A DNA stretch of 64,000 bases from assembly GCA_946533175.1 (NCBI GenBank), contig CAMNBS010000001.1, positions 38,371 through 102,370 on the forward strand, given 5' to 3'. The position numbers were made by a program, and so were the translations under genes. The notes under the pieces were generated by a model, which saw nothing but the letters and a program-made list of their open reading frames with translations, did not search any database and was not told the DNA's origin. Each line of letters opens with the position of its first letter. The stretch's first letter is position 1. This DNA comes from an uncultured Clostridia bacterium. GTDB lineage: Bacteria; Bacillota_I; Bacilli_A; RF39; UBA660. Below, in pieces: positions 34,010 through 43,548 of the stretch.

Positions 34010-34618
34010 TTACCTATAAAAAATAAAATATACAACAATAACAATTAAAAATACTAAACATAATACTGCTGGTAAAAGAAGTATTTTAGCATAACCATTT
34101 TCTTTATCACTAAAAGCTCTTCCTACTGCTGTTGATTTTGTATAAACCAAACTACTATTTTTATTATTTCCTCGATCATTATTATAATTTAAAGCAAAAT
34201 TATTAATATAATCAATATTACCACGCATAAAAACATCTATATAATATTCTTGAAACATTTTAGGTATTTTCCCATTTTCTAAAAACATATCTAAATTATC
34301 AATTAAATAACTAATAAATTCTTTGTTAGTATAAAACTTATTAAATCGATTAAAAGCACAAATACCAATGGAACACATCTCTAAAATATCTTGTTTATCG
34401 CCATTTGAATTAAAACCTTCCTGTTCTTGTTTAATATAATCAACTTTATTTTTAAATGAAGCTAAGGTTATTTCATCATTAATAACTTCTATATCTGCCA
34501 TATCACTAACCACATAATAATTATTTTGATGTAATTCCATTACACTTTTATCTAAAAGCATCAATCGACTTGTTAATTCATTATTTGGTATATGACTAAG
34601 AAAATCTTTCAATTTCAT
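34010..34618 (-). CDS. Unknown tail-anchored protein (202 aa)
   Basis: Soluble helical N-terminal part (1-170, MKLKDFLSHIPNNELTSRLM...) with a single hydrophobic segment at the extreme C-terminus (about 178-200, ILLLPAVLCLVFLIVIVVYF), a tail-anchor layout. No family recognised. It lies between the 120-aa and 444-aa membrane-protein genes on the same strand, with about 60 bases on each side. Confidence 0.65.
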   Translation of the reverse strand: MKLKDFLSHIPNNELTSRLMLLDKSVMELHQNNYYVVSDMADIEVINDEITLASFKNKVDYIKQEQEGFNSNGDKQDILEMCSIGICAFNRFNKFYTNKEFISYLIDNLDMFLENGKIPKMFQEYYIDVFMRGNIDYINNFALNYNNDRGNNKNSSLVYTKSTAVGRAFSDKENGYAKILLLPAVLCLVFLIVIVVYFIFYR

Positions 34619-34669
34619 AAAATCACCCTATTCTAAAATAATTATAACACAATCTTTTTCTTTAAACAA

Positions 34670-35032
34670 TTATTTTTTTATCTTACTTTTCTTTGCATAG
34701 TGATTTCCAATTATTTGATAACAGATAAGTGCTAATAATAATGATAAAAGAGTTCCAAATAATAAAGATATTACTGCATTATTATATAATTTAATAACAA
34801 AAGTTATAGCAAAAGATAAGATTATTGTTGTAACAAAACTTACTATTTTAACCATACTATAAATATCAATTTTTTTATAGTCAATATGATATTTTATTAG
34901 TATTAAATTCACTTCCACTGGTACATAATCTTTATTCTTTTTACATTTTCTTATAATAAAGAAATAATATAATGTATAAATAATTAAAAACGTAGCCAAA
35001 AATTCTATAATTGTCATATAAATATTTTCCAT
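34670..35032 (-). CDS. Unknown small membrane protein (120 aa)
   Basis: Three hydrophobic segments (about 5-25, 63-83, 88-108) with a basic loop (RKCKKNKDYVPVEVNLILIK) and a Lys-rich tail. The segment VPVEVNLILIKYHIDYKKID could be a cytoplasmic element. No family recognised. It starts 1 base after the GH31 gene stop, so it is probably co-translated with it. Confidence 0.65.
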   Translation of the reverse strand: MENIYMTIIEFLATFLIIYTLYYFFIIRKCKKNKDYVPVEVNLILIKYHIDYKKIDIYSMVKIVSFVTTIILSFAITFVIKLYNNAVISLLFGTLLSLLLALICYQIIGNHYAKKSKIKK

Positions 35033-35033
35033 A

Positions 35034-37421
35034 TTACATCTCCATATATTCTAATAGTCTTAAAAAGATTTTTACACTTCTTGTATCCAATCCTTTTCTT
35101 TTTAATTTCCGTAGCGCTATTCTTTTATTACCTAAAGACATCTCTTCATTAAACATTATTCTAGCTACATCATCTTTAATAACCGTATTTATTTTTAAGT
35201 CAGAAATAATACTATCAATATCATCTTTAATAAGTTTTAAACTATCAATTTCGATATCTTTTCCATAACAGTTAACAACTAATTGATTCTTTGTATCAAC
35301 ATTTTTTATATACACAATAAAATCAGTTTCAGTTGTCTCAGTTTGAATATCTTGTAATTCTTGATTATTTTCATATACAACAACATTATCAGATTTTTTT
35401 GTATTACGAAAAACTATTTTAAAATTTCTTTTTTCTGGTATAACACTAGTATCTCCTTCTAAAGAACGAATAATTAATGTGTAATTACTTGCTCGATAAT
35501 TATAATCTAACTCTGTAATATGATATTTTCCCTGTTGATATTCCATAGTTTCTCCATCATCTTCATATAAATGATATGTATTACTCTCACCAGGAAAAAC
35601 GTGAATTTCAAAGCTATTAGGATTATTTACACTATATAAACTATCATCACCAGCTAAAGGAATAATACTGCCTCTTTTAACAAAAATAGGATAGTCATCT
35701 ATAGAATAAAAAGCAATATATTTATGATTTCCAAGAAAACGTTTTCCAGTCTTAAAATCATACCAAACGCCTTCTGGAATATAAAACTTTTGAATAGTTC
35801 TTCCAATTACCGAATCCATAGGATTAATAATAGGACTAATCATAATAGAACTACCAAAATAATATTGATTAACATAGTTTTCATTATCATAAAAAACAAA
35901 ATCATGATAATAAAATGGTCTAATTATCGGGGTTCCATTTTTACTATATTTATACGCCTCTGTATATAAATAAGGAATTAATTTATGACGAAGTCTTAGA
36001 TAATAACTAGCAATACTATCCGTTACAACATCCCATTTCCAAGGCTCTCGTTTAAAGTAATTTCCATACTCAGTATTAAAACGTAGAATAGGGGAAAAGA
36101 CACCAAATTCTAGACTTCTTAAATAAAAGTCACTATCTTCAATTCCTCCAATACTACCGCCAACATCATGACTCCAAAAACTTACACCAATATTAGCACT
36201 ATTTAAATTATAAAATGGTAATATTCTTAAAGTATTCCAATCAATTGGATTATGACCAGAATATAAAATATTAAACAAGTGAGCATCATAGGTACTATTA
36301 CGTGATAAAACCAAATCACGTTTATTTTCTCTTAAAAAATCTTTATGCATATAATAGTTCATCAAATATAGTTTATTTTTATCAGAATCATTATAATCAT
36401 TCCAAAAAAAATCAATTCCCATATATTCTAACGGTTGCAAATAAAATTTTAAAAATATATCAATATCTTTCATATTCATTGGATCAAAAGGAATTATCCC
36501 TTTTTTATTAGCAGTTATATATTTCAAAGTTTCATTATAATACTTTTCACAAGGGTAGAAACCAAATTGAGGATTAATTTTTAACCCTATTTTTAAACCT
36601 GAATGATGTACTTTAGCAATAAAATCACTAGGATTAGGATATAATTTTTCATTAAAAGTAAATCCTGTTTTAACATTTTCTCCAGCTTTTGACCATCCAT
36701 TATCCAATAAGAAAACAGATAAAGGTATATTATGTAACTTAAATTTTTCTATTAAGGATAATACTTCTAAATCACTATAGTTATACTCCTTGCTCCACCA
36801 ATTACCTAAAGCATATCTAGGAATTAATTTTGGATATCCTGTTAAATGAAAATAATCTTGTAAACATAATCCAAAATCTTTATCATAAATAAATAAGTAT
36901 AGATCAACATGGCCTTTAGAAACAGAAGGAATAACAGGATTACTATAAATGTCAAAACGCATACTATATGTATCATCAATTGTTGCAATACCATCTGTTG
37001 CAAACAAACCATTAACAAGTTTAGGCAAAGATATACAATTATCTAAACTTTGGGCACAGCTTTTTAAATTCCGAACCTCCTTATTACCATAATACCAAGC
37101 AACTTTTTTATCTTTTATTGAAACTGTTAAACTACGGCTAGAAAAGGGCATATTTTTTACATAAGAAAGCGTAAAATATTTAGTTTCAATTCTTAATATA
37201 CCTTCATCTTCTTGTTTTATAAAAGATGGTTCTGTAAATAATCTGTTTTTAACAATAACCGTTTCCATATCATTAAAAACACCATCTACACTATATTCAA
37301 GTCTCATTAATCTTTCAGTTAAAACTGATATTCGATATTGACTTCCACGAAATATTACTTTAGAGGATGATAATAATTGATTTGGTTGACCATTTTTAAA
37401 GTGTTCACCTAAATTATACAT
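35034..37421 (-). CDS. GH31-family glycosidase with altered acid/base site
   Basis: 795-aa cytoplasmic enzyme (no signal peptide), alpha-glucosidase-like. An N-terminal beta domain, TIM barrel (about 200-570) and C-terminal beta domains are present. The nucleophile motif is GIDFFWNDYND. The region matching the acid/base loop reads LYSGHNPIDW, with His where most GH31 enzymes have Asp (SGDN), followed by the usual FWSHDVGG. Start ATG at 37421 with AAGGTGA 5 bases upstream. It probably acts on alpha-glucosides or related oligosaccharides; specificity is uncertain. Confidence 0.85.
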   Translation of the reverse strand: MYNLGEHFKNGQPNQLLSSSKVIFRGSQYRISVLTERLMRLEYSVDGVFNDMETVIVKNRLFTEPSFIKQEDEGILRIETKYFTLSYVKNMPFSSRSLTVSIKDKKVAWYYGNKEVRNLKSCAQSLDNCISLPKLVNGLFATDGIATIDDTYSMRFDIYSNPVIPSVSKGHVDLYLFIYDKDFGLCLQDYFHLTGYPKLIPRYALGNWWSKEYNYSDLEVLSLIEKFKLHNIPLSVFLLDNGWSKAGENVKTGFTFNEKLYPNPSDFIAKVHHSGLKIGLKINPQFGFYPCEKYYNETLKYITANKKGIIPFDPMNMKDIDIFLKFYLQPLEYMGIDFFWNDYNDSDKNKLYLMNYYMHKDFLRENKRDLVLSRNSTYDAHLFNILYSGHNPIDWNTLRILPFYNLNSANIGVSFWSHDVGGSIGGIEDSDFYLRSLEFGVFSPILRFNTEYGNYFKREPWKWDVVTDSIASYYLRLRHKLIPYLYTEAYKYSKNGTPIIRPFYYHDFVFYDNENYVNQYYFGSSIMISPIINPMDSVIGRTIQKFYIPEGVWYDFKTGKRFLGNHKYIAFYSIDDYPIFVKRGSIIPLAGDDSLYSVNNPNSFEIHVFPGESNTYHLYEDDGETMEYQQGKYHITELDYNYRASNYTLIIRSLEGDTSVIPEKRNFKIVFRNTKKSDNVVVYENNQELQDIQTETTETDFIVYIKNVDTKNQLVVNCYGKDIEIDSLKLIKDDIDSIISDLKINTVIKDDVARIMFNEEMSLGNKRIALRKLKRKGLDTRSVKIFLRLLEYMEM

Positions 37422-37508
37422 ACTATTCACCTTACTTATTCCTTAACAAATTCTATAACCCCACTATTTTAGTATATCATGTAAAATGCAAAATTGAGCA
37501 ATTAAATG

Positions 37509-37536
37509 TTTAAATATTGTAAATTTAGTGTATAAT
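37509..37536 (+). promoter_or_regulatory. Promoter of the 101-aa / radical SAM pair
   Basis: TTTAAA (37509-37514), 16-bp spacer, TATAAT (37531-37536), 20 bases before the ATG at 37557. The -35 is weak. Confidence 0.5.
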
Positions 37537-37556
37537 TATTTATGCGAAGGTGATTT

Positions 37557-37862
37557 ATGGAATATAAAAAAATTCATAATTTAGTTTATCAACAAAATCT
37601 CCTAATTAAACCACAGAATTACTGTTCAAAAAAAGAATATAATTTAACTTTAGATAAAATGTTAATTAATAATTTACAAAAATGTATCGATAAAAAAATT
37701 CCAATAGAAATAGATGAAATAGAATTTGCTAATGTTTATAAGATATATCTTAAATTGCGAAAAAATAATATTCCTATTGATTATAGCTTTATTATTAATT
37801 TATCAAATTTAGCTACTAAAAAACTAGATTATTTAGGAATTATTCACGAAATAACGGAGTAG
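37557..37862 (+). CDS. Unknown 101-aa soluble protein
   Basis: Lys/Ile/Asn-rich, no TM. Start preceded by GAAGGTGA. It ends 3 bases before the radical SAM gene, so they form a two-gene operon. The C-terminal half (YKIYLKLRKNNIPIDYSFII) looks helical. No family recognised; a link to the radical SAM enzyme is inferred from position only. Confidence 0.65.
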   Translation: MEYKKIHNLVYQQNLLIKPQNYCSKKEYNLTLDKMLINNLQKCIDKKIPIEIDEIEFANVYKIYLKLRKNNIPIDYSFIINLSNLATKKLDYLGIIHEITE

Positions 37863-37865
37863 AGC

Positions 37866-38798
37866 ATGTTTACTTATTCAGATACTAATAAAAGATATCA
37901 TACATTAGATTATTATTATAAACATAAATTTGGCTGTAAAATAGCCAAAATATCATTAAATGCTGGTTTTACTTGTCCAAATAAAGATGGGACAAAAGGA
38001 GTAGGGGGATGTATTTACTGCTCTAAACTAGGAAGTGGTGATTATGCTGGAAAGCCCAATAAAAGTTTAAGTGAACAATTTTATGAAATCAAAAATATAA
38101 TAGATAAAAAGTGGCCAAATGCAAAATATATAGGCTATTTTCAAGCCAATACCAATACATATGCCAGTGTTAACGTTTTAAAAGAAAAATATGAAGAAAT
38201 ATTAAATATCAATGGAGTAGTAGGTCTAAATATTGCAACAAGGTCTGATTCTATTTCTTTGGAATGTCTTGATTACTTAGAAGAATTAAACAAAAAAACT
38301 TTTTTAAATGTTGAATTAGGTCTACAAACTATTCATGAAAAAACCAATAAATTAATTAACAGGAAAGAGACACTAGAAGAATTTGAAAAAATGGTTAAAA
38401 AACTTCGTAGTAGAGGAATAAATGTTATAGTTCATATTATTAACGGATTACCATACGAAACCAAGGAAATGATGCTAGAAACAATTAAATATGTCAATAA
38501 GTTAGATATTCAAGGTATTAAAATTCATATGCTCCATATTCTTAAAAACACCAAATTAGCAGAACTATATCAAAAAGAAAAATTTCACATATTAACTAAA
38601 GAAGAATATGTTAACATTGTCTGTGATCAATTAGAACTATTAAGAAAAGAAATTGTTATTAACAGAATAACAGGTGATCCAAATCCCAATGAATTAATTG
38701 AACCACAATGGTTAATTAAAAAATTTGGAGTATTAAATGAAATAGATAAAGAAATGGTAAGAAGAAATGCTTACCAAGGAGATAGAGTAGGGGATTAA
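37866..38798 (+). CDS. TIGR01212-type radical SAM protein (YtqA-like)
   Basis: 310 aa. The N-terminal iron-sulfur motif CPNKDGTKGVGGCIYC (Cys37, Cys49, Cys52) has the wide first spacing typical of this Elp3-like radical SAM subgroup; GLQTIHEKTNKLINR and VIVHIINGLPYETKEMM continue the barrel. Substrate unknown; relatives are suspected of RNA or cofactor modification. It is a + strand gene left of oriC, converging with ychF on a shared terminator. Confidence 0.88.
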   Translation: MFTYSDTNKRYHTLDYYYKHKFGCKIAKISLNAGFTCPNKDGTKGVGGCIYCSKLGSGDYAGKPNKSLSEQFYEIKNIIDKKWPNAKYIGYFQANTNTYASVNVLKEKYEEILNINGVVGLNIATRSDSISLECLDYLEELNKKTFLNVELGLQTIHEKTNKLINRKETLEEFEKMVKKLRSRGINVIVHIINGLPYETKEMMLETIKYVNKLDIQGIKIHMLHILKNTKLAELYQKEKFHILTKEEYVNIVCDQLELLRKEIVINRITGDPNPNELIEPQWLIKKFGVLNEIDKEMVRRNAYQGDRVGD

Positions 38799-38836
38799 AA
38801 AAAATACTAGTGTTATTTAGAACTAGTATTTTTTTA
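38795..38836. terminator. Bidirectional terminator
   Basis: AAAAAATACTAGT-N10-ACTAGTATTTTTTT between the radical SAM gene (+) and ychF (-). Confidence 0.85.
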
Positions 38837-39931
38837 AACATTAAATCTAAAATGGCAAATATCCCCATCTTGCATTAAATATTCTTTCCCTTCAAGACGA
38901 AATTTTCCTGCCTCTTTAACTTTTATTTCGCTTCCACAAGTTATTAAATCATTATAAGACATGACTTCAGCTCGAATAAAACCTTTTTCAAAATCACTAT
39001 GAATAATACCCGCACATTCTTTGGCATTCATTCCATTTTTAAAAGTCCAGGCTCTAACTTCATCGGTTCCTACAGTAAAATATGTACGAAGTCCTAATAA
39101 TTCATAAGTTGTTTTTATTAATTCATCGATGCCACTATTTTTTATTCCAAGCATATCTAACATTTCTTGTTTTTCATCTTCAGTATAATCAACTAAATCA
39201 CTTTCTAATTTGGCACTAATTTTAATAGCGCGACTTCCTTCTTTTCTTGCATAATCAAGAACATCATTATAGTAGTTATTTTCATTATTATATTCATCTT
39301 CTAATACATTTGCTAGATAAATAATTGGTTTAATAGTTAAAAAGCAAAATGGTTTAATTAGCATTATTTCTTCATCATTAAAATTAATCATTCGAAGAGG
39401 TATATTCTTTTCTAGGGCATTTTTAGCCTTTTCTAAAACTTCTACTTCCAATAAGGCATCTTTATCTTTAGTAGTTGTAGCCTTTTTCTTAATTTTATCC
39501 AAGCGATTATTAATTATTTCCAAATCAGCAATAGACAATTCTAAATTTATTATTTCAATATCTCGTAAGGGATCACATTTACCTTCCACATGAATTATAT
39601 TATCATCATTAAAGCATCGAACAACTTCGACAATAGCATCCACTTCTCGAATATGTGATAAAAACTTATTGCCAAGTCCTTCACCATGCGATGCCCCTTT
39701 AACAAGTCCAGCAATATCAGTAAATTCAAAACTAGTAGGAATCAATCGAGCGGGATGATACATTTCATTTAATTTTGTAATTCGCTCATCTGGAACATTA
39801 ACAATTCCGACATTCGGATCAATTGTTGCAAATGGATAATTTGCAGCTAATATATTTTGCTTTGTAATGGCATTAAATAAAGTTGATTTACCAACATTTG
39901 GTAAACCAACAATACCTGCTTTTAAACTCAT
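38834..39931 (-). CDS. ychF: Redox-regulated ATPase YchF (OLA1/EngD)
   Basis: 365 aa. Obg-like G domain with GLPNVGKS (8-15), a coiled-coil insert, and the C-terminal TGS domain (about 280-365; TYFTVGTDEVRAWTFKNG). YchF binds ATP and ribosomes. Last gene of the parA-parB-DUF951-AbgT-ychF run. Confidence 0.96.
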   Translation of the reverse strand: MSLKAGIVGLPNVGKSTLFNAITKQNILAANYPFATIDPNVGIVNVPDERITKLNEMYHPARLIPTSFEFTDIAGLVKGASHGEGLGNKFLSHIREVDAIVEVVRCFNDDNIIHVEGKCDPLRDIEIINLELSIADLEIINNRLDKIKKKATTTKDKDALLEVEVLEKAKNALEKNIPLRMINFNDEEIMLIKPFCFLTIKPIIYLANVLEDEYNNENNYYNDVLDYARKEGSRAIKISAKLESDLVDYTEDEKQEMLDMLGIKNSGIDELIKTTYELLGLRTYFTVGTDEVRAWTFKNGMNAKECAGIIHSDFEKGFIRAEVMSYNDLITCGSEIKVKEAGKFRLEGKEYLMQDGDICHFRFNV

Positions 39932-39940
39932 AAAACCTCC

Positions 39941-41542
39941 TTATATTGTTGGATATACTTCTGGTCCAATTGGTAAACCTATTATATACCAACCAAGAAG
40001 AATAAGCAACCATGTAATACTAATTATTACGAAATAAGGAAAAATAATCTTTATTGCCCCACCAATGGTAACTGGTTTATCTTGACGATGATTATATATA
40101 TTTAAATATCCCACAAAGATAACAAAATATGCATAAAGTGGAGAAATACCATTTGTCATTGAATCAACAGCACGCATTGAAAATTGCGCAAACTGAGGTG
40201 AAATACTTGATTGCATTAAAGCTGGTACAATAACAGGAGCAAAAATAATCCACTTTGCCTGAATTCCCGTCAAAAAATAATCACTTATCATCATGATAAT
40301 AATAGCAATAATTAAATAGAAAATACCACCAAAGGAAAAACTTGATAACACATTAGCAAGTATTCCAGCTATAACAGTACCAATATTCGTCCTTTTGAAA
40401 ATTGCTACAAACTGAGAAGCAACAAAAAGTAATAATAGAATACTTCCTATTCGAGCTAAAGGCTCTTTACACGCATTAATAACATCTGTATCACTTTTAA
40501 ATTTCTTTGAGGCAAATCCATATACTAATCCAGATACAACAAATAAAAGAGATATCATATAAGCAAAACCATCTTGAAAATAAGAATTATCACCAAAAAT
40601 TTGTCTTAAATATGTTTCTTCACTATAATCAAGTAACAACCCTGATCCAGGAAGACCAGGAATAACAGAATAAATGAAGAAAATGACAAATATTGTAGCC
40701 ACAATCATCGCATGCTTATATCCTCTTTTTTCATTATAATCAGCGCTTAACATACTTTGTTCTATCTCATCATCGCCAATGATTTCCAAATCATCTAATT
40801 CATTTAATTCTTTTTTAACACGATACTTTCCTAATGATGTAGCTATTATTTTTTCAACTATAATTGTACCAACAATAGATAAGATGATACTTGATATAAT
40901 CATAATATACAAATTAGATACCAAACTAATATGGTATGTTCGATCTATTAATCGAGCAGCAGTTGTTGTGTATGGAATTAATTGTGTTTCTAAAATGCCA
41001 ACAAAGATACTTGTTCCATATCCAAAAGCACATCCCGCAAATGCTGCCACGACTCCAATCATAGGATTTCTTTTTTTTGCCTTATACATAAAGGCCGCAA
41101 GAGGAATTAAAATAACAAAACCAACTTCATTAATTAAAGAAGAGATTGTTCCTAAAAAGATAACTATAAAAGTTAATATATTCTTATTCAAATTAGCAAA
41201 CATTCTTTTAAATAGTACATCAAAAAATCCACTTGCTTCGCATATTGCTAACCCAATCGCCGCAACAAGATACATTGCTAACGGTGCAAAAGCAATAAAG
41301 TTTTTTGAGGCATTACCAACTATATATTTAAGTCCATCAAAACTAAATAAATTTTCCACTTCACTACTTACTTGCACAAGTTCTACTTTGGTGCTATCAA
41401 CTACATTATAAGTTGTTTGAAAATGAAATAACGAAAGAATACCACTTAATATAATAACAATAAGAGTCAAGACAATATATGTCGTTACTGGTTGAAATGA
41501 ACGTTTTTTTAATTTAATATTCCAATCATTCTTTTTAAACAT
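39941..41542 (-). CDS. AbgT-family transporter
   Basis: 533-aa polytopic protein with about 12 hydrophobic segments. Family landmarks include FIAFAPLAMYLVAAIGLAIC, the hairpin SSLINEVGFVILIPLAA, FAGCAFGYGTS and, near the C-terminus, SPLYAYFVIFVGYLNIY. AbgT proteins move p-aminobenzoyl-glutamate or export antifolates. It lies 5 bases after DUF951 and 9 bases before ychF, an unusual insertion into this otherwise conserved segment. Confidence 0.85.
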   Translation of the reverse strand: MFKKNDWNIKLKKRSFQPVTTYIVLTLIVIILSGILSLFHFQTTYNVVDSTKVELVQVSSEVENLFSFDGLKYIVGNASKNFIAFAPLAMYLVAAIGLAICEASGFFDVLFKRMFANLNKNILTFIVIFLGTISSLINEVGFVILIPLAAFMYKAKKRNPMIGVVAAFAGCAFGYGTSIFVGILETQLIPYTTTAARLIDRTYHISLVSNLYIMIISSIILSIVGTIIVEKIIATSLGKYRVKKELNELDDLEIIGDDEIEQSMLSADYNEKRGYKHAMIVATIFVIFFIYSVIPGLPGSGLLLDYSEETYLRQIFGDNSYFQDGFAYMISLLFVVSGLVYGFASKKFKSDTDVINACKEPLARIGSILLLLFVASQFVAIFKRTNIGTVIAGILANVLSSFSFGGIFYLIIAIIIMMISDYFLTGIQAKWIIFAPVIVPALMQSSISPQFAQFSMRAVDSMTNGISPLYAYFVIFVGYLNIYNHRQDKPVTIGGAIKIIFPYFVIISITWLLILLGWYIIGLPIGPEVYPTI

Positions 41543-41547
41543 ATATA

Positions 41548-41739
41548 TTACGCTTCCTTTTCAACTATTTTTTTAATTTTTTTATTAAATTCAACACGAG
41601 GAATCATTACTATCCGCCCACATCCAACACATTTAATTCGAATATCAGCACCAAGTCTTACAATTTCCCATAAGTTTTCTCCACATGGATGTCCTTTTTT
41701 TAATATAACCAGACTTCCAATATCATATGTTTTATCCAT
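41548..41739 (-). CDS. DUF951 small protein (YyzM-like)
   Basis: 63 aa. MDKTYDIGSLVILKKGHPCG and IRIKCVGCGRIVMIPR are the DUF951 signature; CVGC with HPCG may bind zinc. It occurs next to ychF and parAB across Bacillota; function unknown. Confidence 0.9.
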   Translation of the reverse strand: MDKTYDIGSLVILKKGHPCGENLWEIVRLGADIRIKCVGCGRIVMIPRVEFNKKIKKIVEKEA

Positions 41740-41762
41740 TTTTATACTCCCTGGAAAGAAAA

Positions 41763-42647
41763 TTATTTTCCAACATTTAATATTTCTAATATACGATTCA
41801 AATCATTAACATCGCGAAATTTTACTTCAAATTTATTTTTATATACTCGAACCTTTGCATCCAATTTTTCACAAAGTAATTCTTCAGCATATTTATATTC
41901 TTTGTCAGATTCTTTAACTTTTCTTTCAACTTTAACTATTTTTGCAATCTCATTCCCTTTACTAATCTCTTCTAAATCACGAACTGATAACCCTTCATTA
42001 ATAACACGATTAGCTAGTTTATTAATAGTGTCTGTATCACTCATTTTTGAAAGAATACGTGCATGGGTCATAGAAAGTTTATCCTCAACAACCAAAGTTT
42101 TAATCTCATCTGGCAAACGTAATAAACCAATTGTATTAGTTACATATGATTGACTTTTTCCAAGAACTTTAGCTAATTCCTCATGAGTTAAATTTTTTGC
42201 TTCCATAATTTTCTGATACGCTGTTGCTTCTTCAATAGGATTCAAATCTTCTCTTTGTAAATTTTCTAAAAGAGCAATTTCCATCATTTCTGTATCATTA
42301 AAATCACGAATTATTGCAGGAATTGTATCGCGTCCGGCAATACGAGAAGCTTTAACACGTCTCTCACCAGCAATTATTTCATATCCTTTGATACTTTTCT
42401 TAACAATAATAGGTTGAAATACACCATGCTCTTGAATAGATAAAGCAAGTTCATTCAATGCTTCTTGATCAAACACTTGTCTTGGTTGATATGGATTACT
42501 ACGTAATTCATCCAATCTTACTTCAACAATCTCTTCTTTTGGTGTTTCTTCTACTATTTTTTCTTCTAACTCATTAAAGTCTAATACTTCTGTACTAAAT
42601 AATTCTTCCAAACCTTTCCCCAATGCTCTTCTTCTAGGCGTTTCCAT
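41763..42647 (-). CDS. parB: Chromosome-partitioning protein ParB (Spo0J)
   Basis: 294-aa CTP-dependent DNA clamp that loads at parS near oriC. N-terminal ParB/Srx domain with GERRVKASRIAG and ENLQREDLNPIEEA, central helix-turn-helix (KVLGKSQSYVTNTIGLLRLP), and C-terminal dimerisation helix. The start is either the ATG at 42647 (METPRRRALGKGLEELF, chosen) or an in-frame TTG at 42656; both overlap the end of parA. No full parS site was found by eye in the window. Confidence 0.95.
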   Translation of the reverse strand: METPRRRALGKGLEELFSTEVLDFNELEEKIVEETPKEEIVEVRLDELRSNPYQPRQVFDQEALNELALSIQEHGVFQPIIVKKSIKGYEIIAGERRVKASRIAGRDTIPAIIRDFNDTEMMEIALLENLQREDLNPIEEATAYQKIMEAKNLTHEELAKVLGKSQSYVTNTIGLLRLPDEIKTLVVEDKLSMTHARILSKMSDTDTINKLANRVINEGLSVRDLEEISKGNEIAKIVKVERKVKESDKEYKYAEELLCEKLDAKVRVYKNKFEVKFRDVNDLNRILEILNVGK

Positions 42648-43422
42648 TTCTTTCAATCACTTCCTTCGCTAAATTTAAATAAGCTTGTGATCCCTTACTT
42701 TTTGGATCATAGGCGATGATTGGCTTACCATGACTTGGAGCTTCAGCCAATCTTATTAATCTTGGTATTATTGTTGTATATACTTTTTCCTTAAAATAAC
42801 TTCTAATTTCTTCAATTACTTCAATACTTAAGTTAGTCTTAGCATCAAACATTGTTAAAAGAACACCTTCTAACTTTAAATTTGGATTCAATTTCTTTTT
42901 AGTTAACATAATTGCATTTAATAATTGAGTAATACCCTCTAAAGCAAAAAATTCACATTGCACTGGTATAATAACAGAATCACTGGCAGTTAAGGCATTA
43001 GTAGTAATTAATCCAAGGGAAGGGGGACAATCAATAATAATATAATCATAATTATCCCTACATTTATCAAGTTCTATTTTAAATTGAAAAGACTTTTGAA
43101 AATTAGGATCCTCTCTTCCTTTTTCTATAAGTTCAATATCAATACCTGCTAATTGTAATGATGATGGAAGTAAATCCAAATTACGAAATTTAGTCTTTAA
43201 AATTACATCAAAAATATTTCCTGTTCCATTGAATATATCATAAACACTTTTTTCAATATCACCTTTATTATAACCAACACCAGTTGTTGCATTACCCTGA
43301 GGATCTAAATCAATTAATAATACTTTTTTCCCCTCCAAGGCCAATGATGCTGACAAATTTATACTTGTTGTAGTTTTTCCTACACCACCTTTTTGATTAA
43401 CTAAAGAAATAACTTTTCCCAT
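42634..43422 (-). CDS. parA: Chromosome-partitioning ATPase ParA (Soj)
   Basis: 262-aa deviant-Walker ATPase: NQKGGVGKTTTSINL at the N-terminus, LIDLDPQGNATTG, and IIIDCPPSLG. It works with ParB in origin segregation and, in Bacillus, modulates DnaA. The start is the ATG at 43422 with GGTGAT 4 bases upstream; the longer frame's GTG overlaps the SD. Translationally coupled to parB. Confidence 0.96.
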   Translation of the reverse strand: MGKVISLVNQKGGVGKTTTSINLSASLALEGKKVLLIDLDPQGNATTGVGYNKGDIEKSVYDIFNGTGNIFDVILKTKFRNLDLLPSSLQLAGIDIELIEKGREDPNFQKSFQFKIELDKCRDNYDYIIIDCPPSLGLITTNALTASDSVIIPVQCEFFALEGITQLLNAIMLTKKKLNPNLKLEGVLLTMFDAKTNLSIEVIEEIRSYFKEKVYTTIIPRLIRLAEAPSHGKPIIAYDPKSKGSQAYLNLAKEVIERNGNA

Positions 43423-43519
43423 TTTTATCACCTGCTTAATTTTTGTCCAATATAATCATACCAAAAAATGAAGAAGAAAGGAATAGAAAAAAAGAAAAAA
43501 ATAATTTTCCTTTTTTTAA

Positions 43520-43548
43520 AATTTATAAAAGAGAATTTCTAAAAATTC
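43520..43548 (-). terminator. Weak terminator of the noc-like gene
   Basis: Minus-strand stem GGGAATTT/AAATTCTC then TTTTAT, overlapping the stop codon. Short and T-poor. Confidence 0.45.
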
